The position numbers and the translations under genes were made by a program. Below the pieces are notes generated by a model. That model ran no database searches. It was not told where the DNA came from and saw only the letters and a list, made by a program, of their open reading frames with translations. From Gemmatimonadales bacterium (lineage in GTDB: Bacteria > Krumholzibacteriota > Krumholzibacteriia > LZORAL124-64-63), in assembly GCA_019038745.1 (NCBI GenBank), contig JAHOYV010000003.1, positions 1-64,000 on the forward strand: a DNA stretch of 64,000 nucleotides, in the 5' to 3' direction. Below are positions 62,102 to 64,000 of this stretch, one piece after another (position 1 is the first letter of the stretch; the number at the start of each line of letters is the position of its first letter).

Positions 62102-63700
62102 TCAGAGGAAAGACCAGTTTGAGCCCTCTGGACCGTCCTGAACGCCCACCCCCAGATCGGTCAACTCCTCGCGGATTCGGTCGGCAGCTTCCCAGTTTTT
62201 TGCCGCGCGAACTTCCTGCCGCTCGACCAACAGGGCCTCCACCCGCTGGATATCCAGCCCGTTGCGCGCGGCCTTGCCGTCCCTACGCGAACGGAGCCAA
62301 GTCTCCGGATCCTGGCCAAAGCAGCCGAAAATTCCGGCCAGTTCCTCCATCCCGGACACGAAGGATTCGATGGTCAACCAGCGGGTCGCCTTGCCGACCC
62401 CCTTGCCGGAAGCCAGCAGACCGTTGATCTCTCCCAGGGGCTTGCTCAGCACACCCAGGGCCCCGCCGGTATTGAAATCGTTACGCAGGTGGGCCACAAA
62501 GCCCGATACCATTTCGGCCACCGAATCCAGAACCGGATCCTCGTTGCCCGGCCGCTTGGCCGTTGACAGGAAGGTCCGCGCTTTGGCCAACGTCGAATAA
62601 ATGTAGGCCAGGCGGTCGTCGGCCTCTTCCAGGCCCGGGAACCGCACCCGCCCCTTCAACTCCTCGACCGTAGCCTGGTTTCCACAGGACGGACATAATC
62701 CCGAATCCTGTTCCGTCTTGTTCAACAGGCCGCCGCAGGCAGGGCAGGTCACTTCCAATTCGAAGTTGAGTCCACTTCGGTAATGCACCGTCAAAAGGAA
62801 GTAACGAACAGTTTCGGTATCGTACAACGCGGTGATCTGCCGGGTGGTGAAGAAATTCCCCAAACTCTTGGACATCTTCTCGCCATCGAAGTTGATAAAA
62901 CCGTTGTGAACCCAGAAGCGAGCGAAGGAATCCACCCCGTGAGCACCTTGGCTTTGGGCAATCTCATTTTCGTGGTGGGGAAAAATCAGGTCCCGCCCAC
63001 CGCAGTGGATGTCGAAACTGTCGCCCAGGTGGGTCGAGCTCATGGCCGAACATTCAATATGCCAGCCGGGTCGACCGGGTCCCCAGGGACTCTCCCAGGA
63101 AGGTTCCCCGGGCTTGACCGACTTCCAGAGGGCGAAATCCAGCGGGCTCTCCTTGCGCTCATCCACCTCGATACGGCTGCCCGCGCCCTCCAGCATCTCG
63201 TCCAGCGAGCGGTGGCTCAACTTGCCATAGGTTTTGAAACGGCGCACCCGGTAGTAGACGTCGCCGTCCACCTCGTAGGCCAGCCCCTTGTCGATCAGTG
63301 TGCCGACCAGTTCCAAAATATGAGGAATATGCTCGCTTACCCGAGGTTCGACGTCGGGCTGGACCATGTTCAAACCGGCCAGATCCTCGTGATAGGCATT
63401 GATGAACTTCTCGGCCACCGCAGCCGACTCGATTCCTTCCTCCCGGCCCAGGGTGATAATTTTATCGTCGATGTCGGTCAGATTGCGGACGTACTTGACC
63501 TCATAGCCCTGGTGGCGCAGGAAGCGCACGATCACATCCGGAACCACCGCCGCCCGCGTGTTGCCCAGATGGGTCAGGCCGTAAACGGTCGGACCACAAC
63601 AGTAGATTCCCACCTTACCCGATTCGATAGTCCGCAACTCGACCTTGCCGCCGGTTTGCGTGTCATGCAAAAAAATGGGTTCCTGAATATTCTGGTTCAT
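62102..63700 (-). CDS. cysS: Cysteinyl-tRNA synthetase with a zinc-ribbon-like insertion
   Basis: A 532-residue class Ia synthetase charging tRNA-Cys. It has GIYCCGPTVYGLTHLGNTRA (zinc Cys and the HIGH equivalent HLGN), CSAMSSTHLGDSFDIHCGG, FPHHENEIAQS and the KMSKS loop GEKMSKSLGNFF. At about residues 317-336 it carries two CxxC pairs (CPACGG and CPSCGN) not found in the common bacterial enzyme, which is also some 60 residues shorter. The C-terminal anticodon-binding part is present. The insertion occurs after YRSGLNFE, just before the DALR-type helical domain. Confidence 0.95.
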   Translation of the reverse strand: MNQNIQEPIFLHDTQTGGKVELRTIESGKVGIYCCGPTVYGLTHLGNTRAAVVPDVIVRFLRHQGYEVKYVRNLTDIDDKIITLGREEGIESAAVAEKFINAYHEDLAGLNMVQPDVEPRVSEHIPHILELVGTLIDKGLAYEVDGDVYYRVRRFKTYGKLSHRSLDEMLEGAGSRIEVDERKESPLDFALWKSVKPGEPSWESPWGPGRPGWHIECSAMSSTHLGDSFDIHCGGRDLIFPHHENEIAQSQGAHGVDSFARFWVHNGFINFDGEKMSKSLGNFFTTRQITALYDTETVRYFLLTVHYRSGLNFELEVTCPACGGLLNKTEQDSGLCPSCGNQATVEELKGRVRFPGLEEADDRLAYIYSTLAKARTFLSTAKRPGNEDPVLDSVAEMVSGFVAHLRNDFNTGGALGVLSKPLGEINGLLASGKGVGKATRWLTIESFVSGMEELAGIFGCFGQDPETWLRSRRDGKAARNGLDIQRVEALLVERQEVRAAKNWEAADRIREELTDLGVGVQDGPEGSNWSFL

Positions 63701-63899
63701 GGTGGATTCCTCGCCGTGGTTCCGGGTTCGTGCTTCTGTCCAAAATCTAGTACGAGTTACCCAACCGGACCAGAGGTTGTTTAGCGTGGTGTATCCACAT
63801 TATTCAGGGAAAGGCTTCTCCCGCGGATTTTGAGGATACAATAATCCCGGGAGGAGCTTTTTTCTTTTTACCACCCCCTGCAGAGGCTATTCTTCACCC
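63701..63899. other. Divergent region between cysS and the last partial gene
   Basis: About 200 bases. A TACAAT hexamer near 63835 could be a -10 box for the rightward gene, but no matching -35 is clear. No other feature was seen. Confidence 0.35.
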
Positions 63900-64000
63900 A
63901 TGGAGAGGATTACCACAAACCGCCCACGAATGACCTCGGTGAGCATGTTCACTTTGGCCGTGCTACTGATCAGCAGCATGGGACTGCGGGAATATGCCCA
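63900..64000 (+). CDS. N-terminus of an exported protein (cut by window edge)
   Basis: 33 codons from ATG at 63900 encode a basic n-region (MERITTNRPR) and a hydrophobic stretch (MFTLAVLLISSMGL) ending in REYA, typical of a signal peptide. An AGAGG lies about 12 bases upstream. Function cannot be told from this fragment. Confidence 0.55.
   Translation, partial: MERITTNRPRMTSVSMFTLAVLLISSMGLREYA

Overview
The window looks like chromosomal DNA of a Gram-negative, cobalamin-using, didermic bacterium, probably from a metagenome and from a lineage around the FCB group (Krumholzibacteriota-, Eisenbacteria- or Latescibacterota-like). The clues are secreted proteins with 'NPFNP' FlgD-Ig/Por-type C-terminal domains, a GldA/GldF/GldG-type ABC operon with a DUF4340 partner, LpoB-type lipoproteins, C-terminally aromatic beta-barrel proteins and a class II (B12-dependent) ribonucleotide reductase. 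The phylum is inferred, not shown. No tRNA, rRNA, CRISPR, transposase or prophage genes were seen.

Layout. 1-5.8 kb: two tandem paralogs of a very large exported protein with Asp-box and CxxCH motifs; the first is cut by the window edge. 6.2-9.2 kb: nrdJ. 9.7-14.8 kb: a leucine/isovalerate-type operon (carboxyltransferase, enoyl-CoA hydratase, biotin carboxylase, separate biotin carrier, LMW phosphatase/ArsC-like protein). 15-18.7 kb: hydantoinase, free methionine sulfoxide reductase and a PLP enzyme. 18.9-20.8 kb: a beta-barrel protein and an acidic Gly/Asp-rich exported protein behind a sigma-54-type promoter. 21-27.9 kb: one tightly packed unit containing an NtrC-type two-component pair, two envelope lipoproteins (LpoB type), and the FAD subunit plus a strongly shortened iron-sulfur/molybdenum subunit of a xanthine-dehydrogenase-type enzyme. 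28-32 kb: 8-oxoguanine deaminase, NagX-like acyltransferase and MATE exporter.

32-37.1 kb holds the most striking system. It is a five-gene, translationally coupled operon for an MttB-family methyltransferase, a MetH-type reactivation protein, a corrinoid protein, a homocysteine methyltransferase and an amino acid/amine permease. This reads as a dismantled methionine synthase in which the folate domain is replaced by an amine:corrinoid methyltransferase. A dimethylarginine hydrolase gene lies divergently beside it.

38-60.7 kb is rich in exported proteins: two multidomain subtilases, a GH99 endomannosidase-like enzyme, a lamin-tail protein and small hypotheticals. It also holds TauE/MscS, a stand-alone NFACT-R protein, an oligosaccharide flippase, the Gld-like operon and an SsnA-type aminohydrolase. 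The window ends with a soluble hybrid histidine kinase, cysS and the start of another exported protein.

Three themes link the genes. Cobalamin dependence appears in nrdJ and the methyltransferase operon. Purine and pyrimidine salvage or catabolism appears in the hydantoinase, XDH remnants, 8-oxoguanine deaminase and SsnA, the same families that sit together in the E. coli xdhD/ygf region. Sigma-54 control is suggested by an NtrC-type activator and two good -24/-12 sites, both ahead of genes for exported proteins.
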